Shown: piece by piece, positions 9,291 through 17,666 of the stretch
Layout: every line of letters begins with the position of its first letter
Position numbering within the stretch: the stretch's first letter is position 1
Assembly (NCBI RefSeq): GCF_030268045.1
Contig: NZ_BSDC01000001.1
Location: forward strand, 1,240,001 to 1,304,000
Length of the DNA stretch: 64,000 nucleotides
From: Geothrix edaphica
Lineage (GTDB): Bacteria > Acidobacteriota > Holophagae > Holophagales > Holophagaceae
Direction of reading: 5' to 3'
Made by a program: the position numbers and the translations under genes
Notes under the pieces: model-generated
What the model was told of the DNA's origin: nothing
What the model saw: the letters and a program-made list of their open reading frames with translations, nothing else
The model's database searches: none

Positions 9291-10550
9291 TCAGGAAACC
9301 CAGGTCTCCAGGCCCTCCAGGATGTCGCGCACGCCCGGTCCGAAGCGGGCGTTGCTGAGCCAGTCCACACCGGCGGGCAGGCCCTCCACGGCGGCCTTCA
9401 CCCGGGCCCGGTGGCCCAGCTCCGGTCGCGGGATGGCGCGCTCCGCGCGCTCGTGCCGCACGGCGGCGGGGGCTTCGAGCGCGGGAATCCAGTGCTTCAG
9501 GCGGGCGTAGATGCCCTCCCAGGCCTCCAGGTCCGCGGGCTTGCCGAAGGCGCCGCCGATGAAGCTGCGGAGCTGCATGAGACCTGCCGGCGCGCTCTGG
9601 GGATCCATCCAGGACGGCACAAGGGAGCCGAGGTAGCCGTTCCCCTCAGGCGGGTGGATGAGGAAGCCGAAGCTGTCCTTCAGGGCCGGCAGCGGCGCGT
9701 GGCGGCTGTGCCAGAGGTCCACGGAGGTGTACGGGATGGCCGCCAGGGCCTCGGCGCTCTGCTGCGCTACCGGTCCGAGCAGGATCGCCGCTTCGTAGGC
9801 CGGGAGCGCCAGCACCACGCGGTCCGCCTCGCGCACTTCGCCGCCGCCGCTCACGCGCCAGCGGCCATCGGGAAGCGCCTCCATCCGCTCCGCCCGCAGG
9901 CCCGCGCGCACCGCGCCGAGCTTCGAGGCCAGGCGGATGGGCAGCTGCCCCATGCCGCCCTCGGGCACCACCATGTGGCTCACTCCGCCCTTGCGGATGC
10001 CGTTCACCAGACTGCCGGTGGCCTCCCACTGGCGCAGCTTGGGGATGGCGTCCACGGACAGGATCTCCGCCGGCGCCGCCAGGACGCCCGCGATCATGGA
10101 CGGCAGCAGCTCCGTCGCCACGCCCTTGCCCAGGCGCCGTGTGATGAAAGCGGACAGGCCCTCCTCCGGTTCGGCATCGCGCACGGGCTGGAAGGGCTCC
10201 AGGATCATCCGCAGCTTGGCGCCCAGGGGCATCAGCGGCGAAGTCATCAGCCCCACCGGCGAGGCGGGCACGGGGATGAGCCGCCCGCCCTTCCCCACCC
10301 AGCGGGCGCCGGTGCCCGGGGACTTGAAGGGCAGCTCGATGGCGCTGAACAGGCGGTCCACCGCCGTGCCCTTCTGCCACAGCACGCCCTGGGGACCGGT
10401 CTCGAAGTGGCCGCCCTCCCAGGGCAGGGTCTTCATCCAGCCGCCCACGCTCGCGCCGGCCTCCCACACTTCAACGGTCTCGCCCTTCCTTTGCAGGTGC
10501 CAGGCGGCCGCCAGGCCAGTCACGCCGCCGCCGAGGATCAGGGTGCTCAT
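9291..10550 (-). CDS. hemG: Protoporphyrinogen oxidase, FAD-dependent
   Basis: Oxidises protoporphyrinogen IX to protoporphyrin IX, the penultimate step of heme synthesis. 419 aa. The N-terminal dinucleotide-binding motif is GGGVTGLAAAWHL, followed by the acidic end of beta2 (VEVWEAG) and GGW. A conserved C-terminal flavin-binding end is only weakly visible. Its start overlaps the hemH stop by four bases (ATGA), so the pair is translationally coupled with hemH first. Naming differs between databases (hemY or hemG). An oxygen-dependent enzyme of this type sits oddly with a strictly anaerobic lifestyle. Confidence 0.88.
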   Translation of the reverse strand: MSTLILGGGVTGLAAAWHLQRKGETVEVWEAGASVGGWMKTLPWEGGHFETGPQGVLWQKGTAVDRLFSAIELPFKSPGTGARWVGKGGRLIPVPASPVGLMTSPLMPLGAKLRMILEPFQPVRDAEPEEGLSAFITRRLGKGVATELLPSMIAGVLAAPAEILSVDAIPKLRQWEATGSLVNGIRKGGVSHMVVPEGGMGQLPIRLASKLGAVRAGLRAERMEALPDGRWRVSGGGEVREADRVVLALPAYEAAILLGPVAQQSAEALAAIPYTSVDLWHSRHAPLPALKDSFGFLIHPPEGNGYLGSLVPSWMDPQSAPAGLMQLRSFIGGAFGKPADLEAWEGIYARLKHWIPALEAPAAVRHERAERAIPRPELGHRARVKAAVEGLPAGVDWLSNARFGPGVRDILEGLETWVS

Positions 10551-11494
10551 GGGAGGATCTCCAGGACGCGCCGCACGAGGCAGCGGATGTAGGCGGGGTC
10601 GATGCCCGGGGCGGCCACGCGGCGGTAGGTTCGGATACCCGCCTGGTCGGCCACGTGCCGGTACTCGATATCCAGTTCGTGCAGGGTCTCGATGTGCTCG
10701 CTCACGAAGCTCATGGGCACGACGATGACGTCCTTGCCGCCCATGGATTCCAATACCGACTTCAGCGGCGGCTCCAGCCAGCGCACAGGGCCGGTGCGGC
10801 TCTGATAGGCCTGGAGGTAGCCACCGGGGATGGGTCCGATGCGGGCGATCAGCGCCTCCCGGGTGGCGTGGATCTCCTTCTCGTAGGGATCGCCGGCCTC
10901 GATCTGGCGCACGGGCAGGCTGTGCGCGCTGAAGATCACGGTGGCCTCAGGCAGGTCCTTCAGCGCGGCGCGGAGCGGCCTCTCCAGCGCATCCAGGTAG
11001 TCGGGATCCGTGGCGTAGTGGTCCACGCCCGGCAGGATCTCCATGCCCGCCTTCGCGGCCTCCACGGCCAGCTCCCTCAGGCTGGAGCCCGTGGTGGCCT
11101 GGCAATCGTGGGGATAGAGCGTCACCGGCACCAGCTTCGTGATGCCCTGGCGCTTCAGGGCCTTCAGCAGGCCTTCGGCCCGGGGCGCAGCGTACCGGAA
11201 GCAGAGCTTCACGGGTTCGAGACGCCCGGCGGCCCGCAGAGAGGCCCGCAGCGCCGCGGCCTGGAAGGCACTCTCGCGGAGCAGGGGCGACCCGCCGCCG
11301 ATCTGCGCGTAGCGGCCCTTTGCCCCGGGAGCCCGAAGGCGCGCGATGAGACGGGCGAAGGGGGGCTGCAGCCAAGCCGGACCCGGCAGCCGGATCAGGT
11401 CCCGATCGCCGAACAGTGCCGCAAGGAAGGGTTCGACCTGGTCCAGGTTCACCGGACCGCCGAGGTTCAGGAGCAGGATCGCCGTATCTCGCAT
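10547..11494 (-). CDS. hemH: Ferrochelatase
   Basis: Inserts iron into protoporphyrin IX (or coproporphyrin III). 315 aa, start at ATG 11494 just after GGAGGGTG. Motifs: LLLNLGGP at the N-terminus, catalytic His191 in SAHSLP, YQS at 230-232, and SFVSEHIETL with the metal-site Glu269. No cysteine cluster is apparent at the C-terminus. It is the first gene of the hemH-hemG pair. The FAD oxidase next to it favours the protoporphyrin-dependent route, but substrate choice cannot be read from sequence alone. Confidence 0.95.
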   Translation of the reverse strand: MRDTAILLLNLGGPVNLDQVEPFLAALFGDRDLIRLPGPAWLQPPFARLIARLRAPGAKGRYAQIGGGSPLLRESAFQAAALRASLRAAGRLEPVKLCFRYAAPRAEGLLKALKRQGITKLVPVTLYPHDCQATTGSSLRELAVEAAKAGMEILPGVDHYATDPDYLDALERPLRAALKDLPEATVIFSAHSLPVRQIEAGDPYEKEIHATREALIARIGPIPGGYLQAYQSRTGPVRWLEPPLKSVLESMGGKDVIVVPMSFVSEHIETLHELDIEYRHVADQAGIRTYRRVAAPGIDPAYIRCLVRRVLEILP

Positions 11495-11606
11495 CACCCT
11501 CCACCTTACGCGAGACTTGGCGGAACTTTCGTCACGGAAACCCGTCCTCGGCATGACGCTGGAGGCCCCGGCATCCCATAGACTGTCCTGACAATTGGAG
11601 TCCGCC

Positions 11607-12128
11607 ATGCCCGAGTCCGCCCCCCTGACTGCCTTCGCCGCCCTGCCTGATGACGCCCGGCTCTGGCTCGTGGCCTTTGACCGGCCCGTGGAAGCCGGTC
11701 GCCTCGCTCCGGAGGTGGATGCCCTGCTCGGCCGGTGGCGCCACAAGGGGGTCGAGTACCGCGGATCCTGGACCCTCCTGGAGGATCGCATCCTGGCCAT
11801 CGCGGAGCCCACCCTGGCCTCCAACCCGTCAGGCTGCGCCATCGACGGCATGCTGCGGGGCGTGCGTCAGCTCTCCGAGCGCCTCGGCCTGGGCCTGCAG
11901 GACTCCCAGGATGTGCTCGCCCGCCTGCCCGGGGGCCTCCGCGCCTTCGTCCGCACCGACCTCGAGGCCCGCCTGGCCGACGGCACCCTGGGCGGCGGCA
12001 CCCCGGTCCTCGACCTGGCCCTCCTCACCCTGGGGGACCTCCGGAACGGGCGCTTCGAGCGCCCCCTCGCCGCCACCTGGATCGGCCGGAAGTACAAAAT
12101 CCAGGCCCCGGTTTCCGCCGGGGCCTGA
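11607..12128 (+). CDS. Conserved hypothetical protein (SGCAID family)
   Basis: 173 aa; start at ATG 11607 with GGAG six bases upstream. It carries WLVAFDRPV near the start, a WRHKGVEYRG segment and the motif SGCAIDG followed by a helical part. This pattern matches a family mainly known from Bacteroidota and usually labelled, without real evidence, as an ABC transporter ATPase. There is no Walker A or signature motif here, so that label is wrong for this protein. It is divergent from hemH. Function unknown. Confidence 0.7.
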   Translation: MPESAPLTAFAALPDDARLWLVAFDRPVEAGRLAPEVDALLGRWRHKGVEYRGSWTLLEDRILAIAEPTLASNPSGCAIDGMLRGVRQLSERLGLGLQDSQDVLARLPGGLRAFVRTDLEARLADGTLGGGTPVLDLALLTLGDLRNGRFERPLAATWIGRKYKIQAPVSAGA

Positions 12129-12146
12129 TTGAAAGGAAGCCGTTCG

Positions 12147-12548
12147 CTAGAAGATCGATTCGCCGGGCTTGCGGCGCCAGGCTTCGGAGCGCTTCTGCCC
12201 CTCGACCTTGGGCTTGGCATCCTTGGCGGCGGCCAGGGTCTGCAGCAGGGAGCCGCCCACCTTGGAGGCCACGCTCTTGGCCAGGGCCGGCGCGGCGGGC
12301 ACCAGCGGGGCGCTGACGGGGCCGGAGGCGGCATTCTCGGAGGCGGCAGCCTTGGCCGTGACCTCCTTCAGGCGCTTCTCGTACCAGACCTTCCGCTTGG
12401 GATCGATGGTCCGGGTGTTCCCGGCCTTCTCACCCTTCTTGAGAACCTTGGGCTTGGGCTTCTCGCGGTCTTCACGCAATACGGAATCGGGCTTTGCTGC
12501 TTCTTCCAGGATCTTCGCCAGGTTTCCAAGGCCACGCAGGTTCATCAT
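12147..12548 (-). CDS. Hypothetical basic protein
   Basis: 133 aa (132 if the second Met is used). Lys/Ala-rich, no signal peptide and no membrane segment. A conserved-looking core RTIDPKRKVWYEKRLKEV sits between low-complexity Ala/Lys stretches, and the end KRSEAWRRKPGESIF is again charged. The ribosome-binding site is weak. The gene is convergent with the SGCAID-family gene (18-bp gap). I do not recognise a family; coding potential rests on codon usage and the ordered core. Confidence 0.5.
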   Translation of the reverse strand: MMNLRGLGNLAKILEEAAKPDSVLREDREKPKPKVLKKGEKAGNTRTIDPKRKVWYEKRLKEVTAKAAASENAASGPVSAPLVPAAPALAKSVASKVGGSLLQTLAAAKDAKPKVEGQKRSEAWRRKPGESIF

Positions 12549-12685
12549 GTGCGGTTGCTACTCCCATTGGGGCCACGGGCCACCGCTGACCAGAATAACG
12601 GCAACACCTTTGCTTACATAGTGATTTTAGACACGTGGTGCGGTTTTTTGCCGCCACCCCCACCCCGCCTGGGACACTGGGCCCC

Positions 12686-13561
12686 ATGGGAACCTCCGCC
12701 GCCACCCTGAAGGCCCGCCTGGACAGCCTTTGCGTCCGGTACGACACGGCCGGGGCGCTGGCGAAGGATCCCCTCTCCGTGCCATTGGCCTATGAGTCGC
12801 CCCTGGACCGGGAGGTGGCCGCGTTCGTGGCGGCCCACCTCGCCTATGGTCGGGTGGATCCCATGATCCGGGCCGTCCGCGGCGCCCTGGCCCCGCTTGG
12901 CGCCCACCCTGCCGACTGGCTGCGGGAGCGCTCCGAATCCGCCATCCAGCAGCACCTGGCCCAGGCCCTGGGCAACTGGGCCTGGCGGTTCCACACGGCC
13001 GATGATCTTGCGGCCTGGCTCCTGGCCTGGAGGCGGCTGGACGGGGAAAGCAGGGCGGGCCTCGAAGCCCACCTCCTGCCCGGCCCCGACGGAGATTCCG
13101 ATGCCGCGCTCTCGCGGCTGGTCCAGCGCCTGCGGGCGGAGCTCCCGGCCTCGTACGGCTCCCGCTTCTCCCTACCTGATCCCCGCGAAGGCGCCGCCTG
13201 CAAGCGCTGGCGCATGTTCCTGCGCTGGATGGCACGCCCAAGTTGGCCCGACCTGGGCCTCTGGACCCGCTACCCCGTGGATCAGCTCATCATCCCCCTC
13301 GACACCCACGTGGCCCGCGTCTCCCGCTTCATCGGCCTCAGCCGCCGGGCCACACCGGACGGCAAGATGGCCCGGGAGATCACCGAGGCCCTGCGCCTCC
13401 TGGACCCCGCCGACCCCCTGCGCTACGACTTCGCCCTCAGCCACCTGGGCATCCTGGGTGACTGCCCCGGCGTGCGGAAACGCAGCACCTGCGCGGGGTG
13501 TCCGCTGTACACGGTGTGTCGCGCCGGCTCGGAATCCGAGATAAGAACAAACAAGAGCTAA
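12686..13561 (+). CDS. TIGR02757 (DUF2400) family protein with HhH-GPD-like fold
   Basis: 291 aa from ATG 12686. It matches the TIGR02757/DUF2400 family. Visible marks are the N-terminal YESPLDREVAAFVAAHLAYG, the central LDTHVARVSRFIGL (which resembles the region after the helix-hairpin-helix of endonuclease III-type glycosylases) and a C-terminal Cys set C-x8-C-x2-C-x5-C that could hold a 4Fe-4S cluster. The family is uncharacterised; a DNA base-excision role is inferred only from the fold. The gene ends just before the structured intergenic region upstream of nrdJ. Confidence 0.8.
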   Translation: MGTSAATLKARLDSLCVRYDTAGALAKDPLSVPLAYESPLDREVAAFVAAHLAYGRVDPMIRAVRGALAPLGAHPADWLRERSESAIQQHLAQALGNWAWRFHTADDLAAWLLAWRRLDGESRAGLEAHLLPGPDGDSDAALSRLVQRLRAELPASYGSRFSLPDPREGAACKRWRMFLRWMARPSWPDLGLWTRYPVDQLIIPLDTHVARVSRFIGLSRRATPDGKMAREITEALRLLDPADPLRYDFALSHLGILGDCPGVRKRSTCAGCPLYTVCRAGSESEIRTNKS

Positions 13562-13630
13562 GCCACCTTTTTTTCAATACCCTTGCGATTGCCGGAACCG
13601 AAGGCCGGGCTGGCCATGTGCGCGACCTAA

Positions 13631-13678
13631 GTGGGTCTCGGAGCAGAGCCTGGGGGGTTCTGCGGAGCGGGGACCCAC
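13631..13678. repeat. Nested hairpin
   Basis: Outer arms GTGGGTC (13631-13637) and GACCCAC (13672-13678) pair perfectly. Inner arms GCAGAGCC (13643-13650) and GGTTCTGC (13656-13663) pair with one mismatch. It is followed closely by the stronger 13725-13775 hairpin, so the two may be parts of one folded RNA. Confidence 0.5.
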
Positions 13679-13724
13679 TGGGAGCATATGCCAGTGCCGA
13701 TTCGCTCAGGCGTAGCCTGCGCGA

Positions 13725-13775
13725 TGGTAAGCCCGGCCCTTTTGCGCCTTTGGCGCAAAAGGGCCGGGCTTACCA
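13725..13775. repeat. Perfect 24-bp stem, 3-base loop
   Basis: Left arm 13725-13748 (core AAGCCCGGCCCTTTTGCGCC) and right arm 13752-13775 are exact reverse complements around the loop TTT. Further out, AGTGCC (13693-13698) can pair with GGCACT (13777-13782), enclosing the hairpin in a longer structure. There is no T-run directly after it, so it is not a standard intrinsic terminator in either direction, though it could stop or stabilise transcripts. Confidence 0.7.
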
Positions 13776-13982
13776 CGGCACTCGGGGGAACGACTTAGGG
13801 CTGCTTCTTCCGATCTGACCCGGTTCATCGCACCCCGATGCATGGGGCCCGGCTTGGGTACAGGGTAGTCCGGAAGAGGTAGGTCGCGCCAGCGGAAGGG
13901 GGCCCCGGGGAGGCGCGCCGGCCCTCGAAGTGACGGATTTCATGGAGGTTTTTAATTGCTGGAAAAATCCGGTGCTGGGCCC

Positions 13983-14011
13983 TTGACACCCCTACATGTT
14001 GGGGCCATCCT
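13983..14011 (+). promoter_or_regulatory. Candidate nrdJ promoter with NrdR-like box
   Basis: A perfect -35 hexamer TTGACA lies at 13983-13988. A weak -10 (CATCCT, 14006-14011) follows after a 17-base spacer. The spacer holds the near-palindrome CCCCTACATGTTGGGG (13989-14004), whose core CTACATGTTG fits the NrdR-box pattern CWAYATRTWG. A second palindrome, AACCCCTAGAGGTT (14025-14038), lies 35 bases downstream centre to centre, which is not the usual 31-32 spacing of paired NrdR boxes. Repression of nrdJ by NrdR is inference. Confidence 0.5.
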
Positions 14012-14144
14012 TTTCTCCCGGCACAACCCCTAGAGGTTTCCCATCAAGCGCCCTTCCTGTAAGGGAGAGCTTCGTGCGCCTTGCCGGTCGCGCCTTGCCT
14101 GTTTGAACGCCCTTCTCCACCCCCCCCTACCCAGGACAGCCCCC

Positions 14145-17100
14145 ATGAAGATCGCCCGCCATTTCACCAAGGCAGGTCACGACCCCCTGGAAGGTTTCCG
14201 CTTCGTCCCTCGGACGAGCCGGATCTCCAAGCTCGATGGCACCGTGGTCTTCGAGGCCAAAGACGTGATGGTGCCGGAGGCCTGGTCCCAGGTGGCCGTG
14301 GACATCCTGGCCCAGAAGTACTTCCGCCGGAAGGGCATCGACGCCCAGAACGGCGGAGAGAAGGACGCGCGGCAGGTGTTCCACCGCCTGGCGGGCTGCT
14401 GGCGCCACTGGGGCGAGACCCATGGCTACTTCGACACCACGGACGACGGCCAGGCCTTCTACGACGAGCTCACCTACATGCTCACCGACCAGATGTGCGC
14501 GCCCAACTCGCCCCAGTGGTTCAACACGGGCCTGCACTTCGCCTACGGCATCTCCGGACCGGCCCAGGGCCACAGCTACGTGGATCCGAAGACCGGCGAG
14601 ATGATGAAGTCCACCTCCGCCTACGAGCGCCCCCAGCCCCATGCCTGCTTCATCCAGAGCGTGGCCGACGACCTCGTGAACGAGGGCGGCATCATGGACC
14701 TGTGGACCCGCGAGGCCCGCATCTTCAAGTACGGCTCCGGCACCGGCACCAACTTCTCCAGGGTGCGCGGCTCTGAGGAGCCCCTCTCCGGCGGCGGCCG
14801 CAGCTCGGGTCTCATGAGCTTCCTGGCCGTGGGCGACCGCGCCGCGGGCGCCATCAAGAGTGGCGGCACCACCCGCCGGGCCGCCAAGATGGTCTGCCTT
14901 GATCTCGACCACCCCGACATCGAGGCCTTCATCGACTGGAAGGTGACCGAGGAGCGCAAGGTCGCCATGCTGGCCGCCGGCAGCGCCATGCTGCGCCGCC
15001 ACTGGGATGCCGTCTGCCAGACCGTGGAAGGCTCCACCAGCAAGGACGCCGATCCCGCGACCAACGAGGCCCTCCGCAAGGCTCTGGCCCGCGCCAAGCG
15101 GGAGGGCGTGCCCACGGCCTTCCTCACCCAGTGCCTGGGCCGCCTGGCCGATGGCGATTTCGCCCGGGATCTCGCGGGCTACGACACCTCCTGGGACGGC
15201 GAGGGCTACCTCACCGTGGGCGGCATGAACTCCAACAACTCCGTGCGCGTGCCCGATGCCTTCATGCGCGCCATGGAGATCGACGGCGACTGGGAGCTGA
15301 AGCGCCGCATCGACGGCAAGACCAGCAAGAAGCTGCGCGCCAAGGATCTCTGGGAGAAGGTGAACCGCGCCGCCTGGGCCTGCGCCGATCCCGGCATCCA
15401 GTTCAACACCACCATCAACGACTGGCACACCTGCCCCGAGGATGGCCTCATCAACGCGAGCAACCCCTGCTCCGAGTACATGTTCCTGGACGACACCGCC
15501 TGCAACCTGGCATCCCTGAACCTGTGCACCTTCCTCACCGATGACGGCGGCTTCGACCTGGTGGGCTACCGCCACGCCATCCGCCTCTGGACCGTGGTCC
15601 TCGAGATCAGCGTGCTCATGGCCCAGTTCCCCAGCGAAGCCATCGCGCAGCGCAGCTACGACTTCCGCACCCTGGGCCTCGGCTACGCCAACCTGGGCGC
15701 CATGCTCATGCGCATGGGCATCCCCTACGACAGCCCCGAGGGCACTCAGTGGTGCGCGGCCCTGACCGCCATCCTCACGGGCGATGCCTATGCCGCCAGC
15801 GCCGAGATGGCCCGCGAGCTGGGGCCGTTCCCCAGCTACGAGAAGAACGCCGCCCACATGCTGCGCGTCATCCGCAACCACCGCCGCGCCGCCTACCACG
15901 CGCCGGGCTCCGAGTACGAGCAGCTCTCCATCCGCCCCCAGGGCCTCACCGGCACGGGCGTGCCCAAGCGCATCGTCGAGGCTGCCCGCGAGAGCTGGGA
16001 CACCGCCCTCACCTACGGCGAGCAGTGGGGCTACCGCAACGCCCAGGTGACGGTGCTGGCGCCCACGGGCACCATCGGCCTCCTCATGGATTGCGACACC
16101 ACCGGCGTCGAGCCCGACTTCGCCCTGGTGAAGTTCAAGAAGCTGGCCGGCGGCGGCTACTTCAAGCTGGTGAACCGCGCCATCCCCGAGGCCCTGGCCC
16201 GCCTGGGCTACGCGCCCACCCAGATCCAGGAGATCGAGCGCCACGTGGTGGGCTGGCTCCAGATCACCGACGAGACCCCCGGCATCACGCGCAGCATGCT
16301 GAAGGGCGCAGGCTGGGCCGAGGAGGAGATCGCCGCCGTGGAACAGAAGCTCCCCACGGCCTTCGATCCCGCCTACGCCATGGATGTCGAGCGCCTGAAG
16401 AAGGACTTCAGCGCCGAGCAGGTGGAGACCTTCCTCCTGGCCCTGAGCGGCACCATGACCGTGGAGGGCGCGCCCCACCTCAAGGACGAGCACCTGCCCA
16501 TCTTCGACTGCGCCAACCGCTGCGGCCGCACGGGCCGCCGCTACATCGCCCCCCTGGGCCACCTGCGCATGATGGGCGCCGCCCAGCCCTTCCTCAGCGG
16601 CGCCATCAGCAAGACCATCAACCTGCCCGCGGAAGCCACCGTGGAGGAGATCGGCCGCATCTACGAGGCCAGCTGGCAGCTCATGCTCAAGGCCGTGGCG
16701 CTCTACCGCGACGGCTCCAAGATGAGCCAGGCCATGTCCACCAGCCTCGATCTGCTGGACGGCGCCGATACGCTGATGGACGACCAGGCCACCCACGCCG
16801 AGAAGACCCCCGTGCTGGCCCAGGCCCTCACGCAGCAGCTCGTGCGGACCTATCGCCGGCGCCTGCCCAACCGGCGCGGCGGCTACACCCAGGCGGCCAC
16901 CATCGGCGGCACCAAGCTCTACCTCCGCACGGGCGAATACGAGGACGGCAGCCTCGGCGAGATCTTCCTCGACATCCACAAGGAGGGTGCCGCCTTCCGC
17001 GCCGTGCTCAACTGCTTCGCCATCGCCGTGAGCATGGGCCTCCAGCACGGCGTGCCCCTGGAAGAGTTCTGCGATGCCTTCCTGTTCACCCGCTTCGAGC

Positions 17101-17543
17101 CCGGCGGCATGGTCTCCGGCAGCGACACCATCAAGCTGAGCACCAGCCTCATCGACTTCGTGTTCCGGGAGCTGGCCATCAGCTACCTGGGCCGCTACGA
17201 CCTGGCCCATGTGGAAGCCGATCAGATCGTGAGCGCCACCACGGGCCTGCGTCCCGGCAGCCAGGCCCCCGGCCTCGCCAACCTGCCCAGCCTGCCCACA
17301 GGCACGCCCCTGCCCTTCCCCGAGGCCGGTGCCGCCGCCGGCGCTGCCGCCCACGAGCAGGAACTCCAGCCCGTGCTGCAACCCGTCACCGTCGGCGCCC
17401 GGACCGCCGTCAGCGCCGCCCAGGTCGCCCGCGAGAAGGGCTACACCGGCGACCCCTGCCCCGAGTGCGGCCACCTCACCCTCGTCCGCAACGGCGCCTG
17501 CATGAAGTGCCAGACCTGCGGGGCGACCACGGGATGCAGCTAG
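14145..17543 (+). CDS. nrdJ: Vitamin B12-dependent (class II) ribonucleotide reductase
   Basis: Reduces ribonucleotides to deoxyribonucleotides with an adenosylcobalamin radical, independent of oxygen. 1132 aa from ATG 14145 (AGGA eight bases upstream); an in-frame TTG at 14103 lacks a good site. Key motifs: the N-terminal MCAPNSPQWFNTG segment, GSGTGTNFS, NPCSEYMF with its active-site Cys, and PTGTIGLLMDCDTTGVEP. The C-terminus (about 1098-1132) is a cysteine-rich tail, CPECG...CMKCQTCG, as in long NrdJ proteins, thought to relay electrons. No NrdEF or NrdDG is seen here. Confidence 0.96.
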   Translation: MKIARHFTKAGHDPLEGFRFVPRTSRISKLDGTVVFEAKDVMVPEAWSQVAVDILAQKYFRRKGIDAQNGGEKDARQVFHRLAGCWRHWGETHGYFDTTDDGQAFYDELTYMLTDQMCAPNSPQWFNTGLHFAYGISGPAQGHSYVDPKTGEMMKSTSAYERPQPHACFIQSVADDLVNEGGIMDLWTREARIFKYGSGTGTNFSRVRGSEEPLSGGGRSSGLMSFLAVGDRAAGAIKSGGTTRRAAKMVCLDLDHPDIEAFIDWKVTEERKVAMLAAGSAMLRRHWDAVCQTVEGSTSKDADPATNEALRKALARAKREGVPTAFLTQCLGRLADGDFARDLAGYDTSWDGEGYLTVGGMNSNNSVRVPDAFMRAMEIDGDWELKRRIDGKTSKKLRAKDLWEKVNRAAWACADPGIQFNTTINDWHTCPEDGLINASNPCSEYMFLDDTACNLASLNLCTFLTDDGGFDLVGYRHAIRLWTVVLEISVLMAQFPSEAIAQRSYDFRTLGLGYANLGAMLMRMGIPYDSPEGTQWCAALTAILTGDAYAASAEMARELGPFPSYEKNAAHMLRVIRNHRRAAYHAPGSEYEQLSIRPQGLTGTGVPKRIVEAARESWDTALTYGEQWGYRNAQVTVLAPTGTIGLLMDCDTTGVEPDFALVKFKKLAGGGYFKLVNRAIPEALARLGYAPTQIQEIERHVVGWLQITDETPGITRSMLKGAGWAEEEIAAVEQKLPTAFDPAYAMDVERLKKDFSAEQVETFLLALSGTMTVEGAPHLKDEHLPIFDCANRCGRTGRRYIAPLGHLRMMGAAQPFLSGAISKTINLPAEATVEEIGRIYEASWQLMLKAVALYRDGSKMSQAMSTSLDLLDGADTLMDDQATHAEKTPVLAQALTQQLVRTYRRRLPNRRGGYTQAATIGGTKLYLRTGEYEDGSLGEIFLDIHKEGAAFRAVLNCFAIAVSMGLQHGVPLEEFCDAFLFTRFEPGGMVSGSDTIKLSTSLIDFVFRELAISYLGRYDLAHVEADQIVSATTGLRPGSQAPGLANLPSLPTGTPLPFPEAGAAAGAAAHEQELQPVLQPVTVGARTAVSAAQVAREKGYTGDPCPECGHLTLVRNGACMKCQTCGATTGCS

Positions 17544-17567
17544 AACATCAAGAAGAAGGGCTGATGT

Positions 17568-17654
17568 AAGCGGAGGACAGCAGAGGAACGGAGGAGAGCG
17601 GAGGAAGATAAGAATTTCCTCCGCTCTCCTCGGCCCTTCCGCTTTCCTCCGCTT
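17568..17654. terminator. Long hairpin between convergent nrdJ and nudC
   Basis: Outer arms AAGCGGAGGA (17568-17577) and TCCTCCGCTT (17645-17654). Inner arms GAGGAGAGCGGAGGAA (17591-17606) and its perfect complement (17616-17631). The loop is AT-rich. Being purine-rich on one arm and pyrimidine-rich on the other, it could serve as a bidirectional stop for both genes, although neither side has a clean T-run. Confidence 0.55.
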
Positions 17655-17666
17655 ATCTACATTTCT

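Larger units (their letters stand above)
13562..14144. other. 583-bp intergenic region upstream of nrdJ
   Basis: No coding frame in this stretch looks real. It holds, in order: a T-rich end after the TIGR02757 gene, a nested hairpin (13631-13678), a very strong hairpin (13725-13775), about 200 bases with nothing I can name, and then the nrdJ promoter region with a TTGACA box and a 16-bp near-palindrome. I looked for a cobalamin riboswitch because nrdJ uses B12, but found neither a convincing B12 box nor the conserved core. Confidence 0.6.

Noticed and set aside
11607-12128. ABC transporter ATPase (usual database label for this family)
   Set aside because: No Walker A, Walker B or signature motif is present.
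13562-14144. Cobalamin riboswitch upstream of the B12-dependent reductase gene
   Set aside because: No B12-box consensus or conserved core could be aligned; GCCAGTG near 13691 is only a chance partial match.
14127-17474. A very long open frame (over 1100 codons) antisense to nrdJ, and similar long antisense frames opposite gltB, mdh, gltB's 3' half and the tricorn-like gene
   Set aside because: They are products of high GC and third-position bias in the true gene; translations are low-complexity, lack motifs, and have no ribosome sites.
17568-17654. Purine-rich hairpin as a mobile repeat
   Set aside because: Only one copy in the window; its place between two convergent genes is explained by a terminator role.
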